The notes below the pieces were generated by a model that was given only the letters and a program-made list of their open reading frames with translations, searched no databases and was not told the DNA's origin. From Stutzerimonas stutzeri KOS6 (lineage in GTDB: Bacteria; Pseudomonadota; Gammaproteobacteria; Pseudomonadales; Pseudomonadaceae), in assembly GCF_000307775.2 (NCBI RefSeq), contig NZ_KK020676.1:531254-595253 (forward strand): DNA of 64,000 nt. The letters run 5' to 3'. Position 1 is the first letter of the stretch. Every line of letters begins with the position of its first letter. The translations under genes and the position numbers were made by a program. Shown piece by piece: positions 46,562 to 55,939 of the stretch.

Positions 46562-47377
46562 TCATGGTTCCTTGCGCAGAATTCCGTAGACCACCTGATA
46601 GGTGGCCGGCAGTCCCTCGGGCCGGCGGAATCGCTCGTAGGCTTCGACCAGCGCACGGATGCGCGCACGCCCGGTCAGCCCGCCGGGGCGTCCGGGGTTG
46701 AGGTTGTGCGCGCCAAGTGCCTTGAGTTCATGGGTCAGTTGGCGAAGATCGGCGAAATACAACACCTCGGGGCGCACCGTGAGGCTGACCAGGCGCAATC
46801 CGCTTTGCTCACAGAGCGCCTGGTAGGTCGCCAGCGGACGGAAACGGTTGACGTGGGCAAAGCCATCCACGGCCTGCCAGCTATCGCGCAACTCCTGCAA
46901 GGTGCCGCTGCACAGGCTACTGAAAGCGAAGGTGCCACCGGGCCGCAAGACCCGGCGCGCTTCGCTCAGCACACCGGCAAAGTCCTCGCACCACTGCAGC
47001 GCCAGGCTGGAATAGACCAGCTCGACGCTGCCTTCGCGCAACGGAAGCCGCTCGGCATCGCCGGCAACGAAGTGTCGCGCTCCACCCTGGGGCCGGGCAT
47101 GGCGCAGCATGCCTTCGGCGATATCCAGCGCGACGCCTTCGGCATCCGGAAAGGCCGTCGCCAGGGCGCGGGAAAAATAGCCGGTTCCACTGCCCAGATC
47201 GAGCCAGCATGCCGGCTGTCGATCCACAGGCAGACGCGCCAGCAGTTGGCTGCCGACCTGCCGCTGGAGGGCGGCGACGCTGTCGTAGCTGGCTGCGGCG
47301 CGGGAGAAGGACGCCGCGACCTGGCGTTTGTCCGGCAACAACGCGGCCGAGCGTTCGCCGAGTGACGTTTCAGTCAT
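46562..47377 (-). CDS. bioC: Malonyl-ACP O-methyltransferase BioC
   Basis: A 271-aa SAM-dependent methyltransferase that methylates malonyl-ACP so fatty acid synthase can build the pimeloyl chain. The SAM site is [15 protein letters not shown], with acidic LDIAEGM after it and [13 protein letters not shown] as post-I motif. The start at 47377 overlaps the bioH stop by 8 bp; the N-terminal [17 protein letters not shown] helix is typical of BioC. Confidence 0.95.
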   Translation of the reverse strand: MTETSLGERSAALLPDKRQVAASFSRAAASYDSVAALQRQVGSQLLARLPVDRQPACWLDLGSGTGYFSRALATAFPDAEGVALDIAEGMLRHARPQGGARHFVAGDAERLPLREGSVELVYSSLALQWCEDFAGVLSEARRVLRPGGTFAFSSLCSGTLQELRDSWQAVDGFAHVNRFRPLATYQALCEQSGLRLVSLTVRPEVLYFADLRQLTHELKALGAHNLNPGRPGGLTGRARIRALVEAYERFRRPEGLPATYQVVYGILRKEP

Positions 47378-48095
47378 CCTCGCCCTCGCCCATGAAGGCC
47401 AGCATGGCCGTGGCGACGTCGTCGGCACGCTCCAGCGGCAGGCCGTGGCTGGCATTGGCCAGCACATCGACTTCCACGTCCGGCAACCAGGCCAGCAGGG
47501 CCTCGGCAGCAGCAGCCGGCACCAGCGCATCGCTGCTGGCGAACAGGTGCAGTTGCGGACCGACGTAGCGCTGCAGCGCCTCGCGCCCGTCCAGTTCGGC
47601 GAGCAATCGCAGACCTGCCGCCGAGACCGCCTGTGGCTGATCGAGCAGACTGACCTGCAGTTGCCGGGCCAGCGTACGCGGATCGTAGGCTCCTCGACTG
47701 CAAAGCAGGCTGAAACGCTTGAGCGTGTCCGCAGGGCCCAGGTGAAATGCCTGCTCGAAGGCGTCGAACACCTCGGCGGGCATGGCCGCCGGCCAGTCGG
47801 CACGGCTGCGGAAGCACGGATTGCTGCACATCGTTATCAGACCCGGGCAATTGTCGCCACGGCGAGCCGCCAGCTGGGTCGCCAGCATGCCACCCAGCGA
47901 CCAGCCGCCCAGCCAGCTGTCGGCAGGCAACCGCGCATCCAGCTCGTCAAGCCAGGCGTCGGCCTGGTCAAGCATCGGCAGGGGAGCGATCTCGACCTGC
48001 AAGCGTGCGTCGCGATCACGCAACAGCTCGGCCAGCGGCTCCAGGGCAGCCGGGCCGAATGCCCAGCCAGGCAGAAGAATCAGTCGGTCACGCAT
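47370..48095 (-). CDS. bioH: Pimeloyl-ACP methyl ester esterase BioH
   Basis: A 241-aa alpha/beta hydrolase that removes the methyl group placed by BioC to release pimeloyl-ACP. The nucleophile is Ser66 in GGWSLGG; Asp and His are in ASSDALVP and [10 protein letters not shown]. It overlaps bioF by 8 bp and bioC by 8 bp, so translation is likely coupled. Confidence 0.94.
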   Translation of the reverse strand: MRDRLILLPGWAFGPAALEPLAELLRDRDARLQVEIAPLPMLDQADAWLDELDARLPADSWLGGWSLGGMLATQLAARRGDNCPGLITMCSNPCFRSRADWPAAMPAEVFDAFEQAFHLGPADTLKRFSLLCSRGAYDPRTLARQLQVSLLDQPQAVSAAGLRLLAELDGREALQRYVGPQLHLFASSDALVPAAAAEALLAWLPDVEVDVLANASHGLPLERADDVATAMLAFMGEGEDD

Positions 48096-49266
48096 CGTCG
48101 CACTCCTTGGGCAACAGGGCCCAGCACTCGGCCAGCGCCTCCAGCAGGCGTTCGAGCTGCGCATCGCTATGGGTCGCGGTGAGCGTGATCCGCAAGCGCG
48201 CGCTGCCGGCCGGAACGGTCGGTGGGCGAATGGCGCCGACCAGGATGCCGCGTTCGCGCAGCAGCGCCGACAGCCTAAGCGCCCGTGCGCTGCTGCCGAC
48301 CAGCACCGGCTGGATGGGCGTCGGGCTGTCCATCAGCGCCAGCCCGATCTGCGCTGCGCCTTCGCGCAAACGCGCCACCAGCCGATCCAGATGCTCACGC
48401 CGCCAGCCCTCGCTGCGCAGCAGCTCCAGGCTTTTCAGTGTGGCACAGGCCACCGCGGGCGGCTGGCTGGTGGTGTAGATGTAAGGCCGGGCGAACTGGA
48501 TCAGCGTTTCGATCAGCTCCTCGCTACCGGCGACAAAAGCACCCGCGGTGCCAAACGCCTTGCCCAGCGTACCGACCAGTACCGGCACGTCATCCATGCC
48601 CAGGCCGAAATGCTCGACGATGCCGCCGCCCGTCGCGCCCAGCGGACCGAAACCATGGGCATCGTCGACCATCACCCAGGCGCCGCGCTGCTTCGCTTTG
48701 GCGCAGAGCGCCGGCAGGTCGGCGAGGTCGCCGTCCATGCTGAATACGCCATCGGTCACCACCAGCGTATTGCCGCTGGCCTTATCGAGACGCTTGCCCA
48801 GACTCTCGGCATCGTTGTGCAGGTAGCGCGAGAAGCGCGCCCCGCAGAGCAGGCCCGCATCGAGCAGCGAGGCGTGGTTGAGGCGATCCTCCAGCACCGT
48901 ATCGCCGTGCCCGACCAGCGCGGTGACCGCCGCAAGATTGGCCATGTAGCCGGTGGAAAACAGCAGCGCGCGCGGCCGGCCGGTGAACTCGGCCAGGGCC
49001 AGCTCGAGGTCGTGGTGCGGCATCGAATGGCCGACCACCAGGTGCGAGGCACCACCACCGACGCCCCAGCTCGCAGCACCCTGCCGCATGGCGGCGACCA
49101 CCTCGGGATGGCTGGCCAGGCCCAGGTAGTCGTTGGAGCTGAAGTTCAGCAGCCGCTGGCCATCGACCACCACCTCGGGGCCCTGCGGACTCTGCAGCAG
49201 CGGGCGCTGGCGATAAAGGTGCGCGGCGCGGCGCTCGGCGAGACGGGAAGCTAGATCGAAAGACAT
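48088..49266 (-). CDS. bioF: 8-amino-7-oxononanoate synthase BioF
   Basis: A 392-aa PLP enzyme condensing pimeloyl-ACP/CoA with alanine. The Schiff-base lysine is Lys236 in [10 protein letters not shown], and [13 protein letters not shown] is the characteristic N-terminal block. The start at 49266 (MSFDLASRL) matches the family; no clear SD is seen. It is separated from bioB by a 108-bp gap containing a palindromic hairpin. Confidence 0.95.
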   Translation of the reverse strand: MSFDLASRLAERRAAHLYRQRPLLQSPQGPEVVVDGQRLLNFSSNDYLGLASHPEVVAAMRQGAASWGVGGGASHLVVGHSMPHHDLELALAEFTGRPRALLFSTGYMANLAAVTALVGHGDTVLEDRLNHASLLDAGLLCGARFSRYLHNDAESLGKRLDKASGNTLVVTDGVFSMDGDLADLPALCAKAKQRGAWVMVDDAHGFGPLGATGGGIVEHFGLGMDDVPVLVGTLGKAFGTAGAFVAGSEELIETLIQFARPYIYTTSQPPAVACATLKSLELLRSEGWRREHLDRLVARLREGAAQIGLALMDSPTPIQPVLVGSSARALRLSALLRERGILVGAIRPPTVPAGSARLRITLTATHSDAQLERLLEALAECWALLPKECDDA

Positions 49267-49333
49267 GGCGATTCGGCGTGGCAAGTGGTGGATAAGCGCA
49301 CGCGGGTCATCCACCTGCGAAAGGATTGGGCAG

Positions 49334-49369
49334 CGTAGGGTGGATGACGCTTTATCCATCCACCCTACG
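49334..49369. repeat. Palindromic hairpin between bioB and bioF
   Basis: Perfect 12-bp arms CGTAGGGTGGAT (49334-49345) and ATCCACCCTACG (49358-49369) with a 12-nt loop. It belongs to the GTAGGGTGG class of interspersed palindromes. It lies just after the bioB stop and has no U-tract, so at most it gives partial termination or protects the bioB mRNA. Confidence 0.8.
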
Positions 49370-49374
49370 GGCCA

Positions 49375-50430
49375 TCAGACCGCCGCGTTGTAGAACAGCT
49401 TGCTGTCGCGCTGTTCGATCAACGCCTGTTCGATGGCAGCCTGGTGCACCTCGTCGGCGTGTTCGTGGCGCTCTTCCGGCTTGATGCCCAGGCGCGCGAA
49501 CAGCTGCATGTCCTTGTCCGCCTGCGGGTTGGCGGTGGTCAGCAGCTTCTCGCCGTAGAAGATCGAATTGGCGCCGGCGAAGAACGCCAGGGCCTGCATC
49601 TGCTCGTTCATCTGCTCGCGGCCGGCGGACAGGCGCACATGCGATTTCGGCATCATGATCCGCGCCACGGCGAGCATGCGGATAAAGTCGAACGGATCGA
49701 CGTCCTGTTCGTCAGCCAACGGCGTGCCCTTGACCTTGACCAGCATGTTGATCGGCACCGATTCCGGGTGCTCAGGCAGGTTGGCCAGCTGGATCAGCAG
49801 GCCGGCGCGGTCGTCCAGCGACTCGCCCATGCCGAGGATGCCGCCGGAACAGATCTTCATCCCCGCCTCGCGTACGTAGCTGAGTGTTTCCAGACGCTCG
49901 CCGTAGGTGCGGGTGGTGATGATGTTGCCGTAGTACTCCGGCGAGGTGTCAAGGTTGTGGTTGTAGTAGTCCAGCCCCGCTTCCGCCAGCGCCTTGGTCT
50001 GCTCCTGATCGAGCTTGCCGAGGGTCATGCAGGTTTCCAGGCCCATGGCCTTGACGCCCTCAACCATCTTCAGCACGTAGGGCATGTCCTTGGCCGACGG
50101 ATGCTTCCAGGCGGCGCCCATGCAGAAACGGGTCGAGCCAATGGCCTTGGCTTCGGCCGCCGCCTCCAGCACCTTCTGCACTTCCATCAGCTTCTCTTTA
50201 TCCAGGCCGGTGTTGTAGTGGCCGGATTGCGGGCAATACTTGCAGTCTTCCGGGCAGGCGCCGGTCTTGATCGAGAGCAGGGTGGAGACCTGCACACGGT
50301 TGGCATCGAAGTGCTGGCGATGCACGGTCTGCGCCTGGAACAACAGATCGTTGAAGGGCTGTTCGAAGAGCGCCTTGACCTCGGCAAGGGACCAGTCGTG
50401 ACGCGTAACGCAAGCGGAGGTGGCGCTCAT
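49375..50430 (-). CDS. bioB: Biotin synthase BioB
   Basis: A 351-aa radical-SAM enzyme inserting sulfur into dethiobiotin. The SAM 4Fe-4S cysteines are Cys59, Cys63 and Cys66 (CPEDCKYC). The [12 protein letters not shown] segment is also typical. The start at 50430 has AGGA about 7 nt upstream. First gene of the biotin run and divergent from comF across a BirA-type operator. Confidence 0.97.
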   Translation of the reverse strand: MSATSACVTRHDWSLAEVKALFEQPFNDLLFQAQTVHRQHFDANRVQVSTLLSIKTGACPEDCKYCPQSGHYNTGLDKEKLMEVQKVLEAAAEAKAIGSTRFCMGAAWKHPSAKDMPYVLKMVEGVKAMGLETCMTLGKLDQEQTKALAEAGLDYYNHNLDTSPEYYGNIITTRTYGERLETLSYVREAGMKICSGGILGMGESLDDRAGLLIQLANLPEHPESVPINMLVKVKGTPLADEQDVDPFDFIRMLAVARIMMPKSHVRLSAGREQMNEQMQALAFFAGANSIFYGEKLLTTANPQADKDMQLFARLGIKPEERHEHADEVHQAAIEQALIEQRDSKLFYNAAV

Positions 50431-50494
50431 GGGCATTCCTTGTGATAAATAGCGACTCAGCACGGATGCGGAATGGTTAGCCAAGCCCGATGCA

Positions 50495-50526
50495 CTGTCA
50501 ACCAGGAACGGAATCATGGTTTACAA
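50495..50526. promoter_or_regulatory. BirA-type biotin operator overlapping the comF start
   Basis: Left half CTGTCAACC (50495-50503), 14-nt spacer, right half GGTTTACAA (50518-50526), compared with the enteric bio operator TTGTAAACC-N15-GGTTTACAA. The right half is a perfect match and the left matches 7 of 9. It lies between divergent bioB and comF, and its right half covers the comF initiation codon. BirA itself is not in the window. Confidence 0.7.
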
Positions 50527-51220
50527 CTGGTCAATTAATGAACAGCACTGCTCGCTGTGTGACGAACCTTGCGAAGGCCATCCACTGTGCGGCCCCTGCG
50601 AGGCCGAGCTGCCGTGGCTCGACGGCCAGTGCGCGACCTGCGCGGTGCCGCTACCCACGCACGGGCTGCTTTGCGGCGAGTGCCTGAAACGCCCGCCGAG
50701 CTACGATCACGTCGAAGTGCCCTGGCGCTTCGCCTTCCCGGTCGACGCGCTGATCACCCGCTTCAAGCACCAGGCCCGCTGGCCATTCGGCCGCCTGCTT
50801 GGCGAGCGACTGGCGCTGCATCTGCAACACGCCTTCGCCGAGGGACTGCCTCAGCCTGACCTTCTCGTGCCGGTGCCGCTGGCACGCCGGCGCCTGCGTC
50901 AGCGCGGCTTCAATCAGGCGCAGATGCTCGCGCAGTGGCTGGGCGGCGCGTTGCAGCTGCCGGTCGATGGGCGCCTGCTGGAGCGGATCGTCGATACACC
51001 CCCGCAGCAGCAGCTGGACGCCGCCACGCGACGGCGCAATCTGCGCCAGGCCTTCGCCATCACCCAAGGCCGCGACATCAAAGGCCGCCATCTGGCGCTG
51101 GTCGATGACGTGCTGACCACCGGCGCGACCGCCGAGGCGCTGGCGCGACTGCTCAAGCGTGCGGGTGCGGCCCGGGTGGATGTCTATTGCCTGGCACGCA
51201 CACCCAAGCCGGGCGACTGA
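50516..51220 (+). CDS. comF: ComF-family phosphoribosyltransferase-like protein
   Basis: A 234-aa protein. The N-terminal double-zinc-finger region has Cys12, Cys15, Cys19, Cys25 and Cys28, with more cysteines at CATC and CGEC. The C-terminal domain is a type I phosphoribosyltransferase fold with PRPP loop [17 protein letters not shown]. ComF homologues are linked to DNA uptake; this one is known mainly by the family name. AGGA lies 8 nt before the ATG. The start codon falls within the BirA-type operator, so biotin-dependent control may extend to it. Confidence 0.9.
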   Translation: MVYNWSINEQHCSLCDEPCEGHPLCGPCEAELPWLDGQCATCAVPLPTHGLLCGECLKRPPSYDHVEVPWRFAFPVDALITRFKHQARWPFGRLLGERLALHLQHAFAEGLPQPDLLVPVPLARRRLRQRGFNQAQMLAQWLGGALQLPVDGRLLERIVDTPPQQQLDAATRRRNLRQAFAITQGRDIKGRHLALVDDVLTTGATAEALARLLKRAGAARVDVYCLARTPKPGD

Positions 51221-51291
51221 TCGCGGCGGACGCGCGGTTGTTTAAAAGCCCGGGTGCAATACACTGAACGGCCTATCCTGCGGAGCCGGTC

Positions 51292-52266
51292 ATGTCTCAT
51301 CCCTTCGATACACTCACGCCGGACCTGGTCCTCGACGCCGTGGAAAGCATCGGTTATCTCAGCGATGCCCGCGTGCTGGCGCTCAACAGCTACGAGAACC
51401 GCGTCTACCAGGTGGGCATCGAAGACGAAGCGCCGCTGATCGCCAAGTTCTATCGACCCGGCCGCTGGAGCAACGAAGCGATTCTCGAGGAGCACCAGTT
51501 CAGCCTCGAGCTGGCCGAACGCGAGGTGCCGGTGGTGGCGCCGCTACAGCGCAATGGCACGACGCTGTTCGAGCATGCAGGTTTTCGCTTCGCCCTCTTT
51601 CCGCGCCGTGGCGGTCGTGCGCCGGAACCGGGCAATCTCGATCAGCTCTATCGCCTCGGCCAGTTGTTGGGACGCATGCATGCGGTGGGCGTCAATCGGC
51701 CGTTCGAGCATCGCGAAACCCTGGGCGTACAGAACTTCGGCCATGACTCGCTGAATACCGTGCTGGAAGGCGGCTTCGTGCCTAGAAGCCTGCTGCCGGC
51801 CTACGAGTCGGTCGCGCGCGACCTGCTCAAGCGGGTCGAGGATGTCTTCGCCAGCACCCACTTCACCCCGATCCGCCTGCATGGCGATTGCCACCCGGGC
51901 AACATCCTCGCCCGCGACGATGCCTTCTATCTCGTCGATCTCGACGACTGCCGCATGGGCCCGTCGGTGCAGGACCTGTGGATGATGCTCGCAGGGGAAC
52001 GCCACGAGCGCCTCGGCCAGTTGGCCGAACTGGTGGACGGCTACAACGAATTCCATGATTTCGCCCCGCGCGAGCTGCCGCTGATCGAGGCGTTGCGTGC
52101 GCTGCGACTGATGCACTACAGCGCCTGGCTGGCCCGGCGCTGGGACGATCCGGCCTTCCCCATGAGCTTCCCCTGGTTCGGCAGCGAACGCTACTGGGGC
52201 GACCAGGTGCTGATCCTGCGCGAGCAGTTGTCGGCGCTGCAGGAAGAGCCGCTCCGGCTGTTCTAG
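51292..52266 (+). CDS. srkA: Stress response kinase A (SrkA/YihE)
   Basis: A 324-aa APH/ChoK-fold protein kinase. The catalytic loop is LHGDCHPGNIL and the metal-binding loop LVDLDDCRMGP. E. coli SrkA counteracts MazF-linked death under stress; the same role is inferred from family membership. GGAG lies about six bases before the start. It is 71 bp downstream of comF in the same direction and ends in a REP cluster. Confidence 0.93.
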   Translation: MSHPFDTLTPDLVLDAVESIGYLSDARVLALNSYENRVYQVGIEDEAPLIAKFYRPGRWSNEAILEEHQFSLELAEREVPVVAPLQRNGTTLFEHAGFRFALFPRRGGRAPEPGNLDQLYRLGQLLGRMHAVGVNRPFEHRETLGVQNFGHDSLNTVLEGGFVPRSLLPAYESVARDLLKRVEDVFASTHFTPIRLHGDCHPGNILARDDAFYLVDLDDCRMGPSVQDLWMMLAGERHERLGQLAELVDGYNEFHDFAPRELPLIEALRALRLMHYSAWLARRWDDPAFPMSFPWFGSERYWGDQVLILREQLSALQEEPLRLF

Positions 52267-52281
52267 TGGCGGGCGGGTTTT

Positions 52282-52391
52282 GGTGGGCTGAAGCCCACCC
52301 TACGGATTTGGCATGGAGGCCCGGGCGTCGCAGGGTGGGCCTCAGCCTCGTAGGGTGAACTTCAGGTTCGTAGGGTGGGCTTCAGCCCACC
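52282..52391. repeat. REP cluster between srkA and rlmJ
   Basis: Inverted outer arms at 52282-52303 and 52370-52391 are identical to the 4086/4195 pair. Between them are two degraded copies in the same orientation as the right arm (about 52331 and 52350). It lies between convergent srkA and rlmJ. Confidence 0.88.
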
Positions 52392-52419
52392 AGAGGACCT
52401 GCAGAAGCTTCGCCCTCGA

Positions 52420-53259
52420 TCAGGCCTCTTCGATCAGCCAGTCCAGGCGCCAGTTGCCCTGGCTCTGCGCCAGTTGCCCGGCCAGCCATGGCAATAGCTC
52501 ACGCAACTCGTCCTCCAGCCCCCACGGCGGGTTGGCGATGGCCAGGCCCGAACCGCTCAGGCGGCTGGCATCGTCGGCGGGGTGGACGAACAGCTCGGCG
52601 CGCAACATCTTGGGCGCGCCGCTGCGGGCCAAGTCCTGATAGAAGCGCTTGAGCTGGCGCTCGTCCTTGATCGGGTACCAGATCACGCCGATGGTCTGGC
52701 GCATGCGCCCCAGTGCCTCCTTGAGTGCGCTCACGCAACGGCTCAGTTCATCGGCCTGCTCGAACGGCGGGTCGATCAGCAGCACCACGCGTTTTTCCTG
52801 GGTCGGCATCAGCGCCCGCGGCACGTGCCAGCCTTCTCCCAGATGCACCGCGACACGGCGGTCGCCGGCCATGTTGCCCTTGAGCAGGGCTCCGTCCTCG
52901 GGGTGTTTCTCGTTGAGCTGCAGACGATCCTGCTCGCGCGTCAATTGCCGCGCCAGCTCCGGTGATCCGGGGTAATAGCGCAGCGCACCGTCCGGGTTGA
53001 GTGCGCGGATCGCGCCGAGGTAGTCATCGAGCAGCGAAGGCGGCGTTTCGGCCTGCCAGATGCGTGCGATGCCCTGCAGCCATTCCCCGGTGCGGCTGGC
53101 CTGGTCGCCCGCCAGGTCATAGAGGCCGACGCCGGCATGGCTGTCGAGGTAGGCGAACGGCGCCTCCTTGCGTGACAGCAGGGCGAAGATCCGGCTCAGG
53201 ACCAGGTGTTTGAGCACATCGGCATGGTTGCCGGCATGGAAGGCGTGGCGGTAGTTCAT
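52420..53259 (-). CDS. rlmJ: 23S rRNA (adenine(2030)-N6)-methyltransferase RlmJ
   Basis: A 279-aa SAM-dependent N6-adenine methyltransferase acting on 23S rRNA. It begins MNYRHAFHAGNHADVLKH, the RlmJ signature, and has the catalytic DPPF motif (Asp163 in LLIDPPFE). The start at 53259 has GAGGAGG upstream; 15 further codons are open. It is divergent from the nitronate monooxygenase-like gene. Confidence 0.95.
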   Translation of the reverse strand: MNYRHAFHAGNHADVLKHLVLSRIFALLSRKEAPFAYLDSHAGVGLYDLAGDQASRTGEWLQGIARIWQAETPPSLLDDYLGAIRALNPDGALRYYPGSPELARQLTREQDRLQLNEKHPEDGALLKGNMAGDRRVAVHLGEGWHVPRALMPTQEKRVVLLIDPPFEQADELSRCVSALKEALGRMRQTIGVIWYPIKDERQLKRFYQDLARSGAPKMLRAELFVHPADDASRLSGSGLAIANPPWGLEDELRELLPWLAGQLAQSQGNWRLDWLIEEA

Positions 53260-53393
53260 CTGATCCTCCTCGAGAGCCGCGCAGTTTACCTGTCCGCCTC
53301 GCACCGCGCAGGCCCTGCATGACCAGCGTCGTTTTCCTGGTCGCCGGCAGGGGCTAAAGTACTCGTCCCACGACGACTGAACGGAGCTGACTC

Positions 53394-54437
53394 ATGGACC
53401 TGCGCGACCTTTTCGGCATCGAGCTGCCGATCATTCAGGCGCCCATGGCAGGGGTGCAGGACCACCTGCTCGCCGCCGCAGTGTGCGAGGCCGGTGGGCT
53501 GGGTTCGATCCCGGCGGGGATGCTCGATGCGCCGGCGCTGGATGCCGAGCTGACAGCCCTCGAGGCGCTGACCGAGCGGCCCTACAACGTCAATTTCTTC
53601 TGCCACCAGACGCCCGTCGCCGACCCGGCAGCCATCGACACCTGGCACCGGATGCTGGCGCCATTGTTCGCCGAGTTCGACATCGACCCGGCCAGCATTC
53701 CCGCTGGCGCGACCCGCCAGCCATTCGACGAGGCCATGGCCGACGTGCTGGAACGGCACCGCCCGGCCCTGGTCAGCTTCCACTTCGGCCTGCCGACGGC
53801 AGCACTGCTGCAGCGCGCCCGCGCAACCGGGGCGAAGATCGCCTCCAGCGCGACCACGGTCGCCGAAGGCCTTTGGCTGCAGCAGCACGGCGTCGACCTG
53901 GTGATTGCCCAGGGCCTGGAAGCAGGCGGCCACCGCGGCATCTTTCTCAGCGAGGACTTGACCAGCCAACTGGGCACCTTCGCCCTGCTGCCGCAACTGG
54001 TCGCCGCGCTCGACGTGCCGGTGATCGCCGCCGGCGGCATTGCCGACGGCCGTGGCGTGGCGGCTGCCCAGATGCTAGGCGCAGCCGGCGTGCAGCTGGG
54101 CACGGCCTATCTGCTGTGCCCGGAAAGCCGTACCAGTCCGTTGCACCGCGCTGCATTGCAGAGCCCGCAAGCGGCGCATACGGCGCTGACCACCCTGTTC
54201 AGCGGCCGCCCGGCCCGCGGCATCGTCAACCGCCTCATGCGCGAATTGGGTCCGCTACCGGAAGGCGTGCCGCCCTTCCCGCTGGCCGGCAATGCCATCG
54301 GCGTCCTGCGCGGCAAGGCGCAAGGCCAGGGGCTCGATCACTGCACACCACTGTGGGCCGGGCAGAACGTCAGCGGCTGCCGGGAGATCCCGGCCGGCCA
54401 GCTGACCCGTGAACTTGCGGCCGGATGGCGGGCCTGA
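53394..54437 (+). CDS. Nitronate monooxygenase-family FMN oxidoreductase
   Basis: A 347-aa TIM-barrel flavoprotein of the 2-nitropropane dioxygenase family. It shows LPIIQAPMAGV at the N-terminus, AQGLEAGGHRG with the conserved His, and IAAGGIADGRGVAAA and GVQLGTAYL for FMN phosphate binding. It detoxifies nitronates in characterised members; the substrate here is unknown. It lies 82 bp upstream of crtZ in the same direction, but a functional link to carotenoids is not evident. Confidence 0.9.
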   Translation: MDLRDLFGIELPIIQAPMAGVQDHLLAAAVCEAGGLGSIPAGMLDAPALDAELTALEALTERPYNVNFFCHQTPVADPAAIDTWHRMLAPLFAEFDIDPASIPAGATRQPFDEAMADVLERHRPALVSFHFGLPTAALLQRARATGAKIASSATTVAEGLWLQQHGVDLVIAQGLEAGGHRGIFLSEDLTSQLGTFALLPQLVAALDVPVIAAGGIADGRGVAAAQMLGAAGVQLGTAYLLCPESRTSPLHRAALQSPQAAHTALTTLFSGRPARGIVNRLMRELGPLPEGVPPFPLAGNAIGVLRGKAQGQGLDHCTPLWAGQNVSGCREIPAGQLTRELAAGWRA

Positions 54438-54519
54438 GTCATTACGCAGTCCGTCGCGGCGAGCCCTGAGCCGCCGCGACGGGGCGTAGAATCGACCGCA
54501 CGTCACACGGAATCCCGCC

Positions 54520-55053
54520 ATGAGCCCACTGACCAATACGCTCGTCTTCCTGGCCACCCTGGCCGGCATGGAAGTCTTTGCCTGGTGGGCACACAAGTAC
54601 GTGATGCACGGCTGGGGTTGGGGCTGGCACAAGTCGCACCACGAGCCACGCAGCGGCTGGTTCGAAAAGAACGACCTGTATGCGGTGGTGTTCGCTGGCG
54701 TGGCGATCCTGCTGATTGCCTTTGGCACGGCCGGCTACCACCCGCTGGAATGGATCGGCGCCGGGATGACGGCCTACGGCTTTCTCTATTTCGTCGCCCA
54801 CGATGGCCTGGTGCACCACCGCTGGCCGCTGCGCTACGTGCCGCGTAACGGCTATCTCAAGCGCCTCTATCAGGCGCACCGCATGCACCATGCGGTCGAA
54901 GGCAAGGAGCGCTGCGTGTCCTTCGGCTTTCTCTACGCGCCGCCGCTGCCGGTGCTCAAGCGCCAGCTGCGCGAGCTGCACGACGGGCCGTTGCGCAAGC
55001 ACCAGGGTGCATCTAGCGAGGACGTCTCCAGAGACCGTCAGGACGCGGCCTGA
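54520..55053 (+). CDS. crtZ: Beta-carotene 3-hydroxylase CrtZ
   Basis: A 177-aa membrane di-iron hydroxylase of the fatty acid hydroxylase superfamily that converts beta-carotene to zeaxanthin. The four histidine clusters are visible: HKYVMH, HKSHH, HDGLVHHR and HRMHH. Three or four hydrophobic helices surround them. It is convergent with crtB, and their 3' ends overlap by 41 bp. Confidence 0.94.
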   Translation: MSPLTNTLVFLATLAGMEVFAWWAHKYVMHGWGWGWHKSHHEPRSGWFEKNDLYAVVFAGVAILLIAFGTAGYHPLEWIGAGMTAYGFLYFVAHDGLVHHRWPLRYVPRNGYLKRLYQAHRMHHAVEGKERCVSFGFLYAPPLPVLKRQLRELHDGPLRKHQGASSEDVSRDRQDAA

Positions 55054-55939
55054 CCTGCATCCGCCGCGAGGCCAGCGCCAGCACACCACCCCCCAGCAGG
55101 AACTGCAGCTTCTGCCCTTTGCTGGTCGACACCCGCGCATCCCACGCCGCCGCGCCGCGTGCCTTCACCTCGACGCCGATCTGCCGGTAGACGCCATGGG
55201 CCGTGGCAATCGACCAGGCCGAGCGCAGCGGCAGGTCGCGCAGGCCCTGCGACGCAGAGCGATAGTAGGGCTCGGCCAGATCCACCAGCCGCGCCGCCAG
55301 CGTCGCCAACGCGGCACGATGCCCAGGCAGTGCGATTTCATCTTCGGGAATGCCCACTTCAGCCAGCCACTCGGCCGGCAGGTAGACGCGGCCGATCTGC
55401 GCATCCTCGACGATATCGCGGGCAATGTTGGTGAGCTGAAAGGCCAAGCCCAGATCACAGGCGCGATCCAGCGTCGGCTCCGCTTCGGCGCCCATCACCC
55501 GCGCCATCATCAGGCCGACCACGCCGGCAACCCGGTAGCAATACAGCAGGGTGTCGTCGAGGGTCTGGTAGCGGTAGCCCTGCACATCCATGCGAAAACC
55601 CGCCAGATGTTCCAGCGGATGGGCCTTGGGAATCCGGTGACGCTGGATCACCTGCTGGAAGGCGGCGAACGCCGGATCGGCCATCGGCTCGCCGGCATAG
55701 GCGCGCTCGGTGAGATCGACCAGCTCGGCCAGCCGCGTCTTACCGCTGTTGCGATCACCGGCGAGCTGGCCATGGCCGAGGGTCTGGCCGTCGATCACAT
55801 CATCGCAATGACGGCACCAGGCGTAGAGCATCACCGCGCTTTGCCGGGTACGCTCGTCGAACAGCTTCGCCGCCGCGGCGAAGCTCTTGGAGCCGACGTT
55901 GATCGCCCGAGTGGAGTGATCGATGACCCGGTCGTTCAT
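55013..55939 (-). CDS. crtB: Phytoene synthase CrtB
   Basis: A 308-aa squalene/phytoene synthase joining two GGPP molecules. The first Asp-rich motif is CDDVIDG and the second is DIVEDAQIGRVYLP. The start at 55939 overlaps the crtI stop (ATGA), with AAGGAG upstream; the open frame extends far upstream only as a shadow of crtI. The C-terminus overlaps crtZ. Confidence 0.94.
   Translation of the reverse strand: MNDRVIDHSTRAINVGSKSFAAAAKLFDERTRQSAVMLYAWCRHCDDVIDGQTLGHGQLAGDRNSGKTRLAELVDLTERAYAGEPMADPAFAAFQQVIQRHRIPKAHPLEHLAGFRMDVQGYRYQTLDDTLLYCYRVAGVVGLMMARVMGAEAEPTLDRACDLGLAFQLTNIARDIVEDAQIGRVYLPAEWLAEVGIPEDEIALPGHRAALATLAARLVDLAEPYYRSASQGLRDLPLRSAWSIATAHGVYRQIGVEVKARGAAAWDARVSTSKGQKLQFLLGGGVLALASRRMQVRPRPDGLWRRPR

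Noticed and set aside
46562-47803. 413-codon open frame ending at bioC as a longer protein
   Set aside because: The first 142 codons are a shadow of bioH; BioC starts at 47377 with its conserved N-terminal helix.
50474-50503. GGTTAGCC...GTCAACC as a second BirA operator
   Set aside because: The half-sites are in the wrong relative orientation compared with the TTGTAAACC...GGTTTACAA arrangement.
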